This document shows, one piece after another, positions 9,268 through 16,506 of a DNA stretch of 32,703 bases. A program made the translations under genes and the position numbers. The stretch is from NCBI RefSeq assembly GCF_002934005.1, contig NZ_PGEM01000110.1, forward strand, positions 1-32,703. The letters are read 5' to 3'. This stretch comes from Cuspidothrix issatschenkoi CHARLIE-1 (lineage in GTDB: Bacteria > Cyanobacteriota > Cyanobacteriia > Cyanobacteriales > Nostocaceae). The notes under the pieces were generated by a model that saw only the letters and a program-made list of their open reading frames with translations, was not told the DNA's origin and ran no database searches. The stretch's first letter is position 1. Each line of letters starts with the position of its first letter.

Positions 9268-9357
9268 GTGGGCAGGAAGGAAAACCATGTTTTCAGTTTT
9301 AGTTTGTACATGATTGACTGGCAATCTACTATAAATTTAAATAAAAGTTTAAAATTG

Positions 9358-9858
9358 ATGAATTATCTTATTGCTGTATTATCAGATCGTATTCAAGCGG
9401 AAGCCGCCGATTTAGCCTTAGAAAGAGAAGGCATAAATGGAACTATCCTCGGTAAAGGTTATAAAAGTGCTGATGAGTTTGGTTTAATTGATCCCAAAGA
9501 ACAAGCGAGAAAACAAGCAAAACTGATGGCCATTTGGTTAGTACCATTTGGATTTTTTGCTGGGTTTACCTTCAGTATTATTAGTGGTTTACAAACCTTT
9601 GCCTGGGCTGGAGAAATTGGTAATCATATAGTTGGCGGTATTTTAGGCGCTGGTAGTGGTGCTATGGGTAGCGTGTTTGTTGGTGGTGGTGTGGGTTTAG
9701 TTTCTGGTAGTGGTGATGCTTTACCCTATCGTAATCGCTTAGATGCAGGTAAATATTTAATTGTGGTGCAGGGTTCGGAAACTCTCACTCGTCAAGCGAC
9801 CCGAATTTTGCGCCAGTTTAAACCAGAAAATATTCAAGGTTATGCTGAAACTAATTAA
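9358..9858 (+). CDS. Conserved cyanobacterial membrane protein with glycine-rich hydrophobic core
   Basis: The 166-residue product starts MNYLIAVLSDRIQAEAADLAL, an alpha/beta segment that is mirrored at the C-terminus by KYLIVVQGSETLTRQATRIL. Between them are two hydrophobic segments: about 61-83 (LMAIWLVPFGFFAGFTFSII) and a Gly-rich stretch at about 94-124 (IVGGILGAGSGAMGSVFVGG). This layout, with a cytosolic domain interrupted by a glycine-zipper-like hairpin, is typical of small membrane proteins related to general-stress or DUF1269-like families, but I cannot assign a family. I chose the ATG at 9358 because upstream in-frame codons (from 9268) encode repeat-derived sequence. No strong ribosome-binding site is visible. 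Confidence 0.7.
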   Translation: MNYLIAVLSDRIQAEAADLALEREGINGTILGKGYKSADEFGLIDPKEQARKQAKLMAIWLVPFGFFAGFTFSIISGLQTFAWAGEIGNHIVGGILGAGSGAMGSVFVGGGVGLVSGSGDALPYRNRLDAGKYLIVVQGSETLTRQATRILRQFKPENIQGYAETN

Positions 9859-9945
9859 TTGGTGATGGTTGACTTTTGATGCTTGATGGTTGTGCGGCCG
9901 TTCGCCCCTACTTCTGCCTCCTGAACCCCTGAACTCCTAAATTCT

Positions 9946-10725
9946 ATGCTACCTAGAGAAGAACTTTTAAAAGGTGTTGAAAACCGCGATACCATAGCCC
10001 GTGTGATTGATCAAGCAGATCAAGCTATAAAAACCTGGGAAGTGGTATTAACAGATTTTTTGTCTCCGCCAGAGTTGGCAGAAATTCAAAGGGTGTTTAG
10101 CCGTTTAACGGAGGTACATTTGCTCCCTTGGGGCGGATATCCACAGGCGGAAAGACAAAGAATAGCGATCGCTCGTTCTGAGTTACCCTTAGATCAATCT
10201 GAAGTTGCTCTTGTGGCTTTAGAAATTGCTGGGAATTTCTTATTTGATACGGCAAATCACCGGGATTTTTTAGGGGCTATGCTAGGAACTGGCATTGTGC
10301 GGGAAAAAACCGGAGATGTAATTGTATTGGGGGAAAGAGGGGCGCAGGTGATTGTTGTCCCTGAATTGGTAGAATTTTTAGAGATGAGTTTAAAACAGGT
10401 GCGGTCTGTGCCAGTGAAAACTCAACCTATTGACATCAATGAGTTAAAAATCCGCGAACCCAAGAAGAAGGAATTAACGACTGTGGAGGCTTCTTTGCGA
10501 TTAGATGCGATCGCTTCTGCTGGTTTTGGGATGTCCCGTAGTAAAATGGTTGATTTAATTGACTCTAATGATGTGCGTGTCAATTGGAAGGAAGTCACCC
10601 AAGCCAGTTCTCAAGTCAAAAAAGGTGATTTAATTGCTATTCGAGGCAAAGGTCGTTTAGAAGTTGGGGAAATTGCGGTTACTAAAAAAGACCGCTACCG
10701 GGTCCAATTAACGAGATATATGTAG
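9946..10725 (+). CDS. Photosystem II S4 domain protein (YlmH-like RNA-binding protein)
   Basis: Cytosolic 259-residue protein of the cyanobacterial and plastid PSII S4 family (Synechocystis Sll1252-like). The N-terminal two thirds (MLPREELLKGVENRDTIARV, then LTEVHLLPWGGYPQAERQRI) match the YlmH-type domain. Residues about 182-240 form the S4 RNA-binding domain: TTVEASLRLDAIASAGFGMS, RSKMVDLIDSNDVRVNW and KKGDLIAIRGKGRLEVGEI. Family members associate with photosystem II or plastoquinone-pool function, but the molecular role is unsettled. Full length for the family. Two HIP1 sites (10165, 10507) lie inside the gene. Confidence 0.88.
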   Translation: MLPREELLKGVENRDTIARVIDQADQAIKTWEVVLTDFLSPPELAEIQRVFSRLTEVHLLPWGGYPQAERQRIAIARSELPLDQSEVALVALEIAGNFLFDTANHRDFLGAMLGTGIVREKTGDVIVLGERGAQVIVVPELVEFLEMSLKQVRSVPVKTQPIDINELKIREPKKKELTTVEASLRLDAIASAGFGMSRSKMVDLIDSNDVRVNWKEVTQASSQVKKGDLIAIRGKGRLEVGEIAVTKKDRYRVQLTRYM

Positions 10726-10795
10726 GGTTTGGATGAAGGAGGCAGGAGGAGTAAATCAGTGGGGGTCTTAAACCCTTGCTCCCTCTGGTCTCAGC

Positions 10796-10960
10796 CTACG
10801 ATGTACACACAAGTGATCCAATTTAACCAAGCCCTCACCAAACCGCCCCCTCACCCCCAATTCTGGGGGCATAAGAATTTAAAAGTCCCGCAAACTTGGG
10901 GGATTTAGGGGCTAAATAGGCACAAAACGAAGACAGATAGGACTTGTGTATACACCGTAG
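10796..10960. mobile_element. MITE-like element with 19-bp terminal inverted repeats
   Basis: CTACGATGTACACACAAGT (10796-10814) and ACTTGTGTATACACCGTAG (10942-10960) are inverted repeats agreeing at 17 of 19 positions, 165 bp end to end, with no ORF inside. A TA dinucleotide sits near each tip (10797-10798 and 10958-10959), as expected if the true ends lie just inside a TA target duplication of the IS630/Tc1 type. The interior has a perfect hairpin (CCCCCA/TGGGGG, 10854-10869) and G/C-run sequence common in Nostocales repeats. No transposase is nearby, so it is non-autonomous. It fills most of the 371-bp spacer after the PSII S4 gene. Confidence 0.6.
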
Positions 10961-11016
10961 CTCGTCGCAGCAGGGGAGAGAGCGCGGTTTTCCCCTGACC
11001 TCTCACTCCTGCCTTC

Positions 11017-11063
11017 GATAAAAAATAATATCCCCAACCTGTAGAGGAAGTCGGGGTTATATC
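11017..11063 (-). terminator. Rho-independent terminator of the pentapeptide-repeat gene
   Basis: Read on the minus strand, an AT-flanked stem (CCCCGAC/GTTGGGG with one mismatch, 11032-11057) is followed by TATTATTTTTTATC at 11017-11030. It lies 34 bp past the stop of the minus-strand gene. Confidence 0.7.
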
Positions 11064-11096
11064 CTGGATATTTTATACTTAGCTAAGTTTCTCTAC

Positions 11097-11558
11097 TTAG
11101 TCCCAATCACGGATGACAACAGAACCTTCTTCACCACCAATACCAATTGCTGTATTGTGTATACCAGCACCAGTAATATTCATATTGTCCATTGATGCTT
11201 GATAGACATTAGAATCATTAATTGTGGCACTGGTAAGATTCACACCGTTTAAGTTAGCTTTTTTAAAATTGACATTGGTAACAAAGGCTGATGTTAAATT
11301 AGCACCTGCCAAATTTGCTCCAGTCAAGTCAGCACCTTCCAGGTTAGCATTTACTAGGTTAGCACCTTGAAGATTTGCACCTCGCAAGTCAGCACCAATT
11401 AAATGGGCGCCGCTTAGGTTAACACCTGATAGATTACACTGGATACATTCTCTAGTTGATAAAAGCTTCTGTAAATCTTTTTGGTTTCCTGCTTTCACTG
11501 AATTAGCTAGAAACAGGGGAGCTATCAGGGCTACAGCAGCTAAAAGTCTAAGTTTCAT
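11097..11558 (-). CDS. Exported pentapeptide-repeat protein
   Basis: A 153-residue protein with a clear signal peptide (MKLRLLAAVALIAPLFLANS, cleavage near VKA-G at about residue 23). A short helix with CIQC follows, in the familiar cyanobacterial LLSTRECIQCNLSGVNLSGA start. About 14 pentapeptide repeats of the A(D/N)LXX type then run from residue about 40 to 125, predicted to form a right-handed quadrilateral beta-helix. The C-terminus is acidic and ends VVIRDWD. Periplasmic or thylakoid-lumenal location is inferred. The biochemical role of this family is unknown. The gene is divergent from the DUF2358 gene; the 174-bp AT-rich spacer should hold both promoters. A terminator follows. Confidence 0.85.
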   Translation of the reverse strand: MKLRLLAAVALIAPLFLANSVKAGNQKDLQKLLSTRECIQCNLSGVNLSGAHLIGADLRGANLQGANLVNANLEGADLTGANLAGANLTSAFVTNVNFKKANLNGVNLTSATINDSNVYQASMDNMNITGAGIHNTAIGIGGEEGSVVIRDWD

Positions 11559-11732
11559 AATCTTTCCCCCTTATAATGGAGTTATGTCCGTTCTTTTCCT
11601 CACAACTTTATTATCTCACTGATTAGCTAAAAAATTTTGATTGAAATCACAAGATTGATATTTTTTTACAAATTAAGTTATGTGAATAAGAAATTGAGAA
11701 TAATAAAGAATTTATAAGCAACTACTAATTGT

Positions 11733-12164
11733 ATGAAATCCCAACTACAGATAGAAGAAGTAATTACAACGCTAAAACAGGATTTACCGACACTATTTGA
11801 GAAAGATATTTCCTATCAAATATACACTCAGGATATTTATTTCTGTGATCCCGTAAATAAATTTAAGGGTAAATTTAGTTATCGGATAATTTTCTGGACT
11901 TTGCGATTTCATGCCCAATTATTTTTCACGCAAATTGCCTTTGATTTACATGATGTATCTGAGTCTGATAATGACATAATTTTAGCTACATGGACAGTTA
12001 GAGGTGTTTTGCGTGTTCCTTGGCAAGCCAAGTTACTTTTTAATGGTTATTCAACTTATAAATTGAATGCAGATTGTTTAATATATGAGCATATTGACAC
12101 ATGGGATCGGCAACCAAGTGAGATTCTCCAGCAGTTTTGGCAACGAGGGAATGGTGGATATTAA
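11733..12164 (+). CDS. DUF2358 family protein
   Basis: A soluble 143-residue protein of the DUF2358 family, found in cyanobacteria and plants with an NTF2/SnoaL-like cone fold. Characteristic features are the N-terminal LKQDLPTLFEKDISYQIYTQ block, IYFCDPVNKFKGKFSYR, and a C-terminal YEHIDTWDRQPSEILQQFW. The central beta strands include ATWTVRGVLRVPWQAKLLF. The length is typical of the short cyanobacterial members. Function is unknown; there are no enzyme motifs. The spacer upstream is AT-rich with no obvious ribosome-binding site. Confidence 0.8.
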   Translation: MKSQLQIEEVITTLKQDLPTLFEKDISYQIYTQDIYFCDPVNKFKGKFSYRIIFWTLRFHAQLFFTQIAFDLHDVSESDNDIILATWTVRGVLRVPWQAKLLFNGYSTYKLNADCLIYEHIDTWDRQPSEILQQFWQRGNGGY

Positions 12165-12347
12165 GAAATATTTAGTCTATATGGTTATACTTGGGTCAGT
12201 TTTATGGATAATTGTCAAACTTTGGTAGCCCAACTAATGAGACTTAACCCAATAAGCGCAAGTATTATTAACAAGGTCTAAGAGCTATGAAGCTTATACA
12301 GTCAGTCTTTTAGTTGATTTTATCCCCCCTTCAGATATATTATATTC

Positions 12348-12427
12348 GTAGGTTAGGTTAAGCCGTATCACAACTCAACGCAATCAAATTATAAAAATGT
12401 TGGGTTTCGTTTCTCAACCCAACCTAC
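12348..12427 (-). repeat. Dispersed GTAGGTTGGGTT repeat, doubling as terminator of xisI copy 1
   Basis: GTAGGTTAGGTT (12348-12359) and AACCCAACCTAC (12416-12427) are near-perfect terminal inverted repeats of an 80-bp element. Its right part is a hairpin: stem GTTGGGTT/AACCCAAC, 12399-12423. On the minus strand this hairpin directly follows the xisI stop (12430) and is followed by ATTTTTATAATTTG, so it should terminate the xisHI transcript. A related diverged copy is at 13228-13305, and the hairpin motif recurs at 22430-22457. The sequence is a familiar Nostocales dispersed repeat. Confidence 0.65.
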
Positions 12428-12429
12428 AA

Positions 12430-12759
12430 CTAACCCACTGCAAAACCAGTAAATTCCCTCACAAAGGGAGATTTAAAACCTAAAACTATATCGGTTTTTG
12501 GTACTCCTAATTCTACCAACTCACTAGCTACACCTTCTTCAGTTAAATCTCTCTGAATCCAGATTTTTCCATCTCTAATATCTACATGAATAACTGTCCC
12601 ATAAGCCCTTTCATTATTTTCCCATCCTACATGAACTACTAAATAACTATTTCTTTCACAATCAAAAATTAACTCTTTTTCTGTTCCTTTAGAAGCATGA
12701 TTTTTTGTATGTCTTGCTAATACGGTTTTTACTGATTCAGGATAATTCATTCTTTCCAT
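12430..12759 (-). CDS. xisI: XisI family protein, copy 1
   Basis: A 109-residue protein of the XisI family (fdxN element excision controlling factor). The signature is the C-terminal DGKIWIQRDLTEEGVASELV, then ELGVPKTDIVLGFKSPFVRE, preceded by an antiparallel sheet (NSYLVVHVGWENNERAYGTV). In Anabaena PCC 7120, XisF, XisH and XisI are needed for fdxN element excision, but xisHI pairs are widespread without such elements, so the real function here is open. It is the downstream member of a pair whose xisH is broken: the two frames overlap by 13 nt, so XisI may now depend on its own initiation. It is highly similar to copies 2 and 3. Confidence 0.85.
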   Translation of the reverse strand: MERMNYPESVKTVLARHTKNHASKGTEKELIFDCERNSYLVVHVGWENNERAYGTVIHVDIRDGKIWIQRDLTEEGVASELVELGVPKTDIVLGFKSPFVREFTGFAVG

Positions 12760-13163
12760 AAAACAATCTCCTGTTTAATAATTTCAAAAATCAATAATTT
12801 TAATTTATGTTCAGCAATTATTTCTTGAATAAAGGGAATTAGAAAAAACTCTTTGTATATGTCATTACCAATTGCTAGATATAAAATCCGGTTGGGTTCT
12901 TTTTTTCTTAAAACAGAACGGTAATTTAGTGTTTGTCCTAAAGCTATATGAAATTCAGTAACTTCAGATTGACCTAAAAAAGATTTTATCTCAACTGCTA
13001 TTTTTTGACCTTCCTTTTCTGCTCCTAATAGTCTTTCTGCTCCTAAATCAATTCTAAAATCAAGACCATCTACTGTAAATGATCAAGGATCGTAAGTAAT
13101 TAACCAACCATCTTTTTCTAAAGCTAACCTAACTGCATTATGAAAAAAATCTTTTGCTGACAT
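12747..13163 (-). pseudogene. xisH: xisH copy 1, interrupted by a nonsense codon
   Basis: Conceptual reading from the ATG at 13163 gives MSAKDFFHNAVRLALEKDGW, LITYDP, then TGA at 13085-13083 (codon 27). The same frame continues to the natural stop overlapping xisI, with the XisH signature intact: DFRIDLGAERLLGAEKEGQK, IAVEIKSFLGQS, EFHIALGQTLNYR and RILYLAIGNDIY. The intact copies have TTA (Leu) at this codon, so one T-to-G change explains the stop. The D...EIK pattern fits the PD-(D/E)XK nuclease fold to which XisH belongs. No other frame damage is seen, so the lesion is recent, a sequencing error, or recoded. Reinitiation downstream would lose the N-terminus. Confidence 0.85.
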
Positions 13164-13227
13164 AAAAACATAAAGTCATATTTACTATCTTAGATTATAC
13201 CTGATTTTTTAGGTAATGCTTTTATGT

Positions 13228-13305
13228 TATATTCGTAGCTTGGGTTAAGCTGCATCACAACCCAACGCAGTTAAATTATAATGATGTTGGGTCTTTTCAA
13301 CCACA
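13228..13305. repeat. Second copy of the 12341-type repeat, upstream of xisH copy 1
   Basis: TATATTCGTAGCTTGGGTTA and the sequence that follows align with 12341-12427 (TATATTCGTAGGTTAGGTTA...), sharing CACAACxCAACGCA, AAATTATAA and ATGTTGGGT with scattered mismatches and a decayed right arm. The two copies bracket xisHI pair 1 as direct repeats about 890 bp apart. Confidence 0.6.
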
Positions 13306-13449
13306 ATTACATACTTATATATTAAAAATTAATACAATAAGCGTTTATCCTGATATGAAATATTTTAGTTTTGTTATAAAATTAACTGAGTTGTTATATA
13401 TCTTTACCAAGACAACTTTACCTAATTAGTGATTGAAAGAGGTATTTCT

Positions 13450-15357
13450 ATGATCACCATTACTATTTTGATAGGTGTCATATTAATTTTGAGCTATCTG
13501 TTATTTAGAGAGCATAATAAACCGCAATTAAATATTGATACACAAGATGTTCAGAATATAGCTAAATATAATTTAATCACTAAAGTTTTTTTAGATGTAT
13601 TTTCTCAATTTCAGCAGTTGAATACAAAGGTTGAGATATTGACTGATGACAATGAATCTTTAAATCAACAGATTCAAAAGCTAGAACAACAAGTTAATAC
13701 TTTGCTTCAGGAATGTCAAACAACTTTAGAGTCAAATAATAAGTTACAGATACAAAATACTATTTTTACCCAAAGAAACCAAGTTTTAGAAACTAACCAA
13801 AAATTATTTATTCAAAAATTGGGTGGTATTGTTTATCAGGAGAATTTAGAAGATAAAACATGGGATTTAGTTTTAGACAAAGTTCAGGTATTAATGAATG
13901 AACGCAATGAAGCTGTAGTTAAAATTCAAGCTGTTAACCAAGAGGTTGAGGTTATTAAACAGAAAAATGAGCTTCTGATTAAAGAAAAGGATACTTTTAA
14001 TCAATCTCTGGAAGTTCTCAAGTCTATTATTTCTACAAAAGAAAATGAGATTAATTCATTAATACCAAAGTTAAGAGTTTTAGAATTTAGATGTGAAGGG
14101 TTAGTTAAAGATTTACAGTCTAAAACTGATAATACTATTGAGTTACAACAAATTAAGAATGAATTAAAAAACCTGCAAAATGTCATAATTCAAAAGGATG
14201 ATTTAATTCACGGTTTAGAATTAGAAAAAGATGAAGATTTACAAAAAATATCTTTATTAGAAGCTAGTGTTAATTTTAAAAAATCTAATTGTGAATTACT
14301 CATACAAGAAAAATTGAGTTTGAATAGTCGTGTGCAACAATTAGAAGATGAAATTAGAGGTTTAAATAATAAACCTATAAATGGTGATATAGAAAGGTTA
14401 GAATCTGAAATTCTTAAAAAAGATCATGAGATTAAGAAGTTAGAAATTGAGAAAAATCAAAATATTCAAAAAATTAATCAGTTGGAAATAAGCGTTGCTG
14501 CAAAAGAATCACAATTAAAAACAGCTATAGAAAATAGTAAGAATCATATTCAGAAATTAGAAGAGGAAAAAGATTCTTTAACTGAAAAGTTAAGAGATGC
14601 TGAATGGAAATTGAGTAAAATTAACGTTGGTGATAACAGTGGTTTGATTGAGGAATTAAGAAAACAGATTGATCAAAAAAATGATGTGATTAAAAAATTA
14701 AAATCTGAAAAATCTGAAATTATTGAAAGTTTTAATAAATTCAGAATAATTTTTAATGAGACAGAATATCAGCTAGAATTAGTTATAAGAGAGAAATTTG
14801 ATTTGGATAAACGTGTTAAAGAGTTGGAAAGAAAAAACAGTGAATTAAAGGATGATATTTTATTTTTAAATGATAAGTTAAAAGATAGAGAATTAGAAAT
14901 TAGTGAATTAAAGCAGGATCTTTCATTAATGTCTCAGTATGCAGATGATCTAGAACAGTATGCGGAAGATTTAGAAAATTATTATTTAGAGAAGTTAGAT
15001 ACATATACATATACTTCTAATATAAACGAATTAGAGGAGTTACAAAAACAAATTTATGAGAAAGATACTTGTATTAGACAGTTGAAAGTGAAACTAGAAA
15101 ATTGTTTAGATTTGATCAACATAACCGAAGTAGAGGATATAAAAAAACAAATTGATAAGAAAAATGCTTATATCCTGAATTTGAAATTATCTCATGATGG
15201 AGAGATTGATATTGACCTGAACATTATTAGCTCGTTAGAAAATTCCCTTTATGAAGAACAACGGAACGTCAAACATCTTCGTGGTGTCATAAGACAGCTA
15301 AAAAAGTACATAAGACATCTCCGGAAATTAAATGTGCGTTTTCCAGAACCCTTGTAG
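13450..15357 (+). CDS. Membrane-anchored long coiled-coil protein
   Basis: A 635-residue protein I cannot assign to a family. The N-terminus is one hydrophobic segment (ITITILIGVILILSYLLF), a likely single membrane anchor or uncleaved signal. Residues from about 45 onward are Leu/Lys/Glu/Asn-rich heptads with almost no Gly or Pro, giving a near-continuous coiled coil that recalls SMC-like or bacterial filament proteins without an ATPase. I chose the ATG at 13450 because AAAGAGG precedes it by 7 nt; a GTG at 13429 is also in frame. The gene lies between xisHI pairs 1 and 2 on the opposite strand. Its last 14 codons (from 15313) and the stop lie inside a palindromic repeat, so the native C-terminus has probably been replaced. 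Confidence 0.75.
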   Translation: MITITILIGVILILSYLLFREHNKPQLNIDTQDVQNIAKYNLITKVFLDVFSQFQQLNTKVEILTDDNESLNQQIQKLEQQVNTLLQECQTTLESNNKLQIQNTIFTQRNQVLETNQKLFIQKLGGIVYQENLEDKTWDLVLDKVQVLMNERNEAVVKIQAVNQEVEVIKQKNELLIKEKDTFNQSLEVLKSIISTKENEINSLIPKLRVLEFRCEGLVKDLQSKTDNTIELQQIKNELKNLQNVIIQKDDLIHGLELEKDEDLQKISLLEASVNFKKSNCELLIQEKLSLNSRVQQLEDEIRGLNNKPINGDIERLESEILKKDHEIKKLEIEKNQNIQKINQLEISVAAKESQLKTAIENSKNHIQKLEEEKDSLTEKLRDAEWKLSKINVGDNSGLIEELRKQIDQKNDVIKKLKSEKSEIIESFNKFRIIFNETEYQLELVIREKFDLDKRVKELERKNSELKDDILFLNDKLKDRELEISELKQDLSLMSQYADDLEQYAEDLENYYLEKLDTYTYTSNINELEELQKQIYEKDTCIRQLKVKLENCLDLINITEVEDIKKQIDKKNAYILNLKLSHDGEIDIDLNIISSLENSLYEEQRNVKHLRGVIRQLKKYIRHLRKLNVRFPEPL

Positions 15358-15401
15358 AGACGTTCCATGGAACGTCTCTACAATCTTTTTCGGAGATGTC
15401 T
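15313..15401. repeat. 89-bp nested palindromic element ending the coiled-coil gene
   Basis: The outer inverted repeats AGACATCTCCG (15313-15323) and CGGAGATGTCT (15391-15401) are perfect. They enclose a perfect 32-bp palindrome at 15352-15383, whose left arm is TTGTAGAGACGTTCCA and whose right arm is its exact reverse complement. ATA flanks both ends and may be a target duplication. The coiled-coil gene's TAG (15355-15357) is inside the palindrome. I recognise the AGACGTTCCATGGAACGTCT core as a dispersed Nostocales repeat, and a diverged core is at 27645-27665. It can also act as a terminator structure between converging genes. Confidence 0.75.
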
Positions 15402-15419
15402 ATAAGATGAATTAAAATA

Positions 15420-15749
15420 TTAACCAACTGCAAAATCAGTAAATTGTCTGATATGAGGTGATCTAAAAGCTAAAACTATATCGCTTTTTGGTACTCCTAA
15501 TTCTACCAACTCATTAGCTACTCCTTCCTCTGTAAAATCACACTGTATCCAGATTTTTCCATCCTTAATATCAACATGAATCACCGAACCATAAGTTCGT
15601 TTTTCACCTTCCCAACCTAGATGAATGACTAAATAGTGATTTTTTTGATCATCAAATATTAATTGTATTTCCGTTCCCTTAGCTAAATGACTTTCTGTAT
15701 GTCGTGCTAATACTGTTTGTACTAATTCAGGGTAATTTATTCCTTCCAT
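15420..15749 (-). CDS. xisI: XisI family protein, copy 2
   Basis: A 109-residue XisI protein, the closest relative of copy 1: MEGINYPELVQTVLARHTES and YLVIHLGWEGEKRTYGSVIH, with the signature DGKIWIQCDFTEEGVANELV, then ELGVPKSDIVLAFRSPHIRQ. It overlaps the 3' end of its xisH by 13 nt, the same coupling as the other pairs. Its stop lies only 18 bp from the palindromic element that ends the converging coiled-coil gene. The function in this context is unknown; the partner XisH is intact. Confidence 0.88.
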   Translation of the reverse strand: MEGINYPELVQTVLARHTESHLAKGTEIQLIFDDQKNHYLVIHLGWEGEKRTYGSVIHVDIKDGKIWIQCDFTEEGVANELVELGVPKSDIVLAFRSPHIRQFTDFAVG

Positions 15750-16153
15750 AAAACAATCTCCTCCTTCCTAGTTTCAAATATCAATAATTTTAATTTATAT
15801 TCAGCAATTATTTCTTGAATCACAGGTATCAGAAAAAAAGCTGTATAGATTTCATAACTAATTGCTAAATATAAAATACGATCAGGTGCTTCTCTTCCTA
15901 AAATATAACGGTAATTAAGTGTTTGTCCTAAAGCTGTATGAAATTCACTAATCGCTGATTTTCCCAAAAAAGATTTTATTTCAACTGCTATTTTTTCTCC
16001 TTCTTTTTCTGCTGCTAGAAGTCTTTCCGCTCCTAAATCAAGACGAAATTCTATAGTATCTACTATAAATCTTAAAGGATCGTCAGTAATTAACCAACCA
16101 TCTTTTTCTAAAGCTAACCTAACTGCATTGTGAAAAAAATCTTTTGCTGACAT
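15737..16153 (-). CDS. xisH: XisH family protein, copy 2
   Basis: A 138-residue protein of the XisH family, which has a PD-(D/E)XK endonuclease-like fold. It shows the N-terminal helix MSAKDFFHNAVRLALEKDGW, LITDDPLRFIVDTIEF, the candidate active-site elements in RLDLGAERL (D) and IAVEIKSFLG (E-x-K), and then EFHTALGQTLNYRYIL and RILYLAISYEIY. All core residues are present, so a nuclease activity or a nuclease-like DNA-binding role is possible but unproven. It is translationally coupled to xisI copy 2. Its upstream neighbour is xisI copy 3, whose stop is only 20 bp away, so pairs 2 and 3 may form one leftward operon. Confidence 0.88.
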   Translation of the reverse strand: MSAKDFFHNAVRLALEKDGWLITDDPLRFIVDTIEFRLDLGAERLLAAEKEGEKIAVEIKSFLGKSAISEFHTALGQTLNYRYILGREAPDRILYLAISYEIYTAFFLIPVIQEIIAEYKLKLLIFETRKEEIVLWKE

Positions 16154-16173
16154 AAAAACAATGAATAAAAAAT

Positions 16174-16506
16174 CTAAACTGATGCAAAACCAGTAAACTG
16201 TCTCACATAAGGTGATCTAAAACCTAAAACAATATCTGATTTCGGCACACCTAACTCAACTAATTGATGAGGAATTCCTTCTTCCGTAAAATCTCTTTCA
16301 ATCCAAATTTTTCCATCTTTAATACTAATATGAATGGGAAACCAATAAATTCTCTCTTCATCTTTCCATCCTGTAACCAATAATAAATAAACATCCCTTT
16401 CGGTATCAAAAACAAGTTCGATATTTTCTGAATCTTCTACACATTCTTCCTGTGCATACTTTTGAATGAAATTTTTAACTATTTCTCGATAATTTAATGT
16501 TTCCAT
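16174..16506 (-). CDS. xisI: XisI family protein, copy 3
   Basis: A 110-residue XisI protein, more diverged in its N-terminal half (METLNYREIVKNFIQKYAQE ECVED) than copies 1 and 2, with the conserved DGKIWIERDFTEEGIPHQLV, then ELGVPKSDIVLGFRSPYVRQ. The C-terminus ends FTGFASV. It overlaps its xisH by 13 nt. The N-terminal divergence beside a near-identical C-terminal signature suggests that the C-terminal part carries the shared function and the N-terminal part carries specificity; this is inference from three sequences only. Confidence 0.87.
   Translation of the reverse strand: METLNYREIVKNFIQKYAQEECVEDSENIELVFDTERDVYLLLVTGWKDEERIYWFPIHISIKDGKIWIERDFTEEGIPHQLVELGVPKSDIVLGFRSPYVRQFTGFASV

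Noticed and set aside
9268-9357. A 30-codon N-terminal extension of the membrane protein at 9358
   Set aside because: It is derived from spacer and repeat sequence and lacks family-like sequence.
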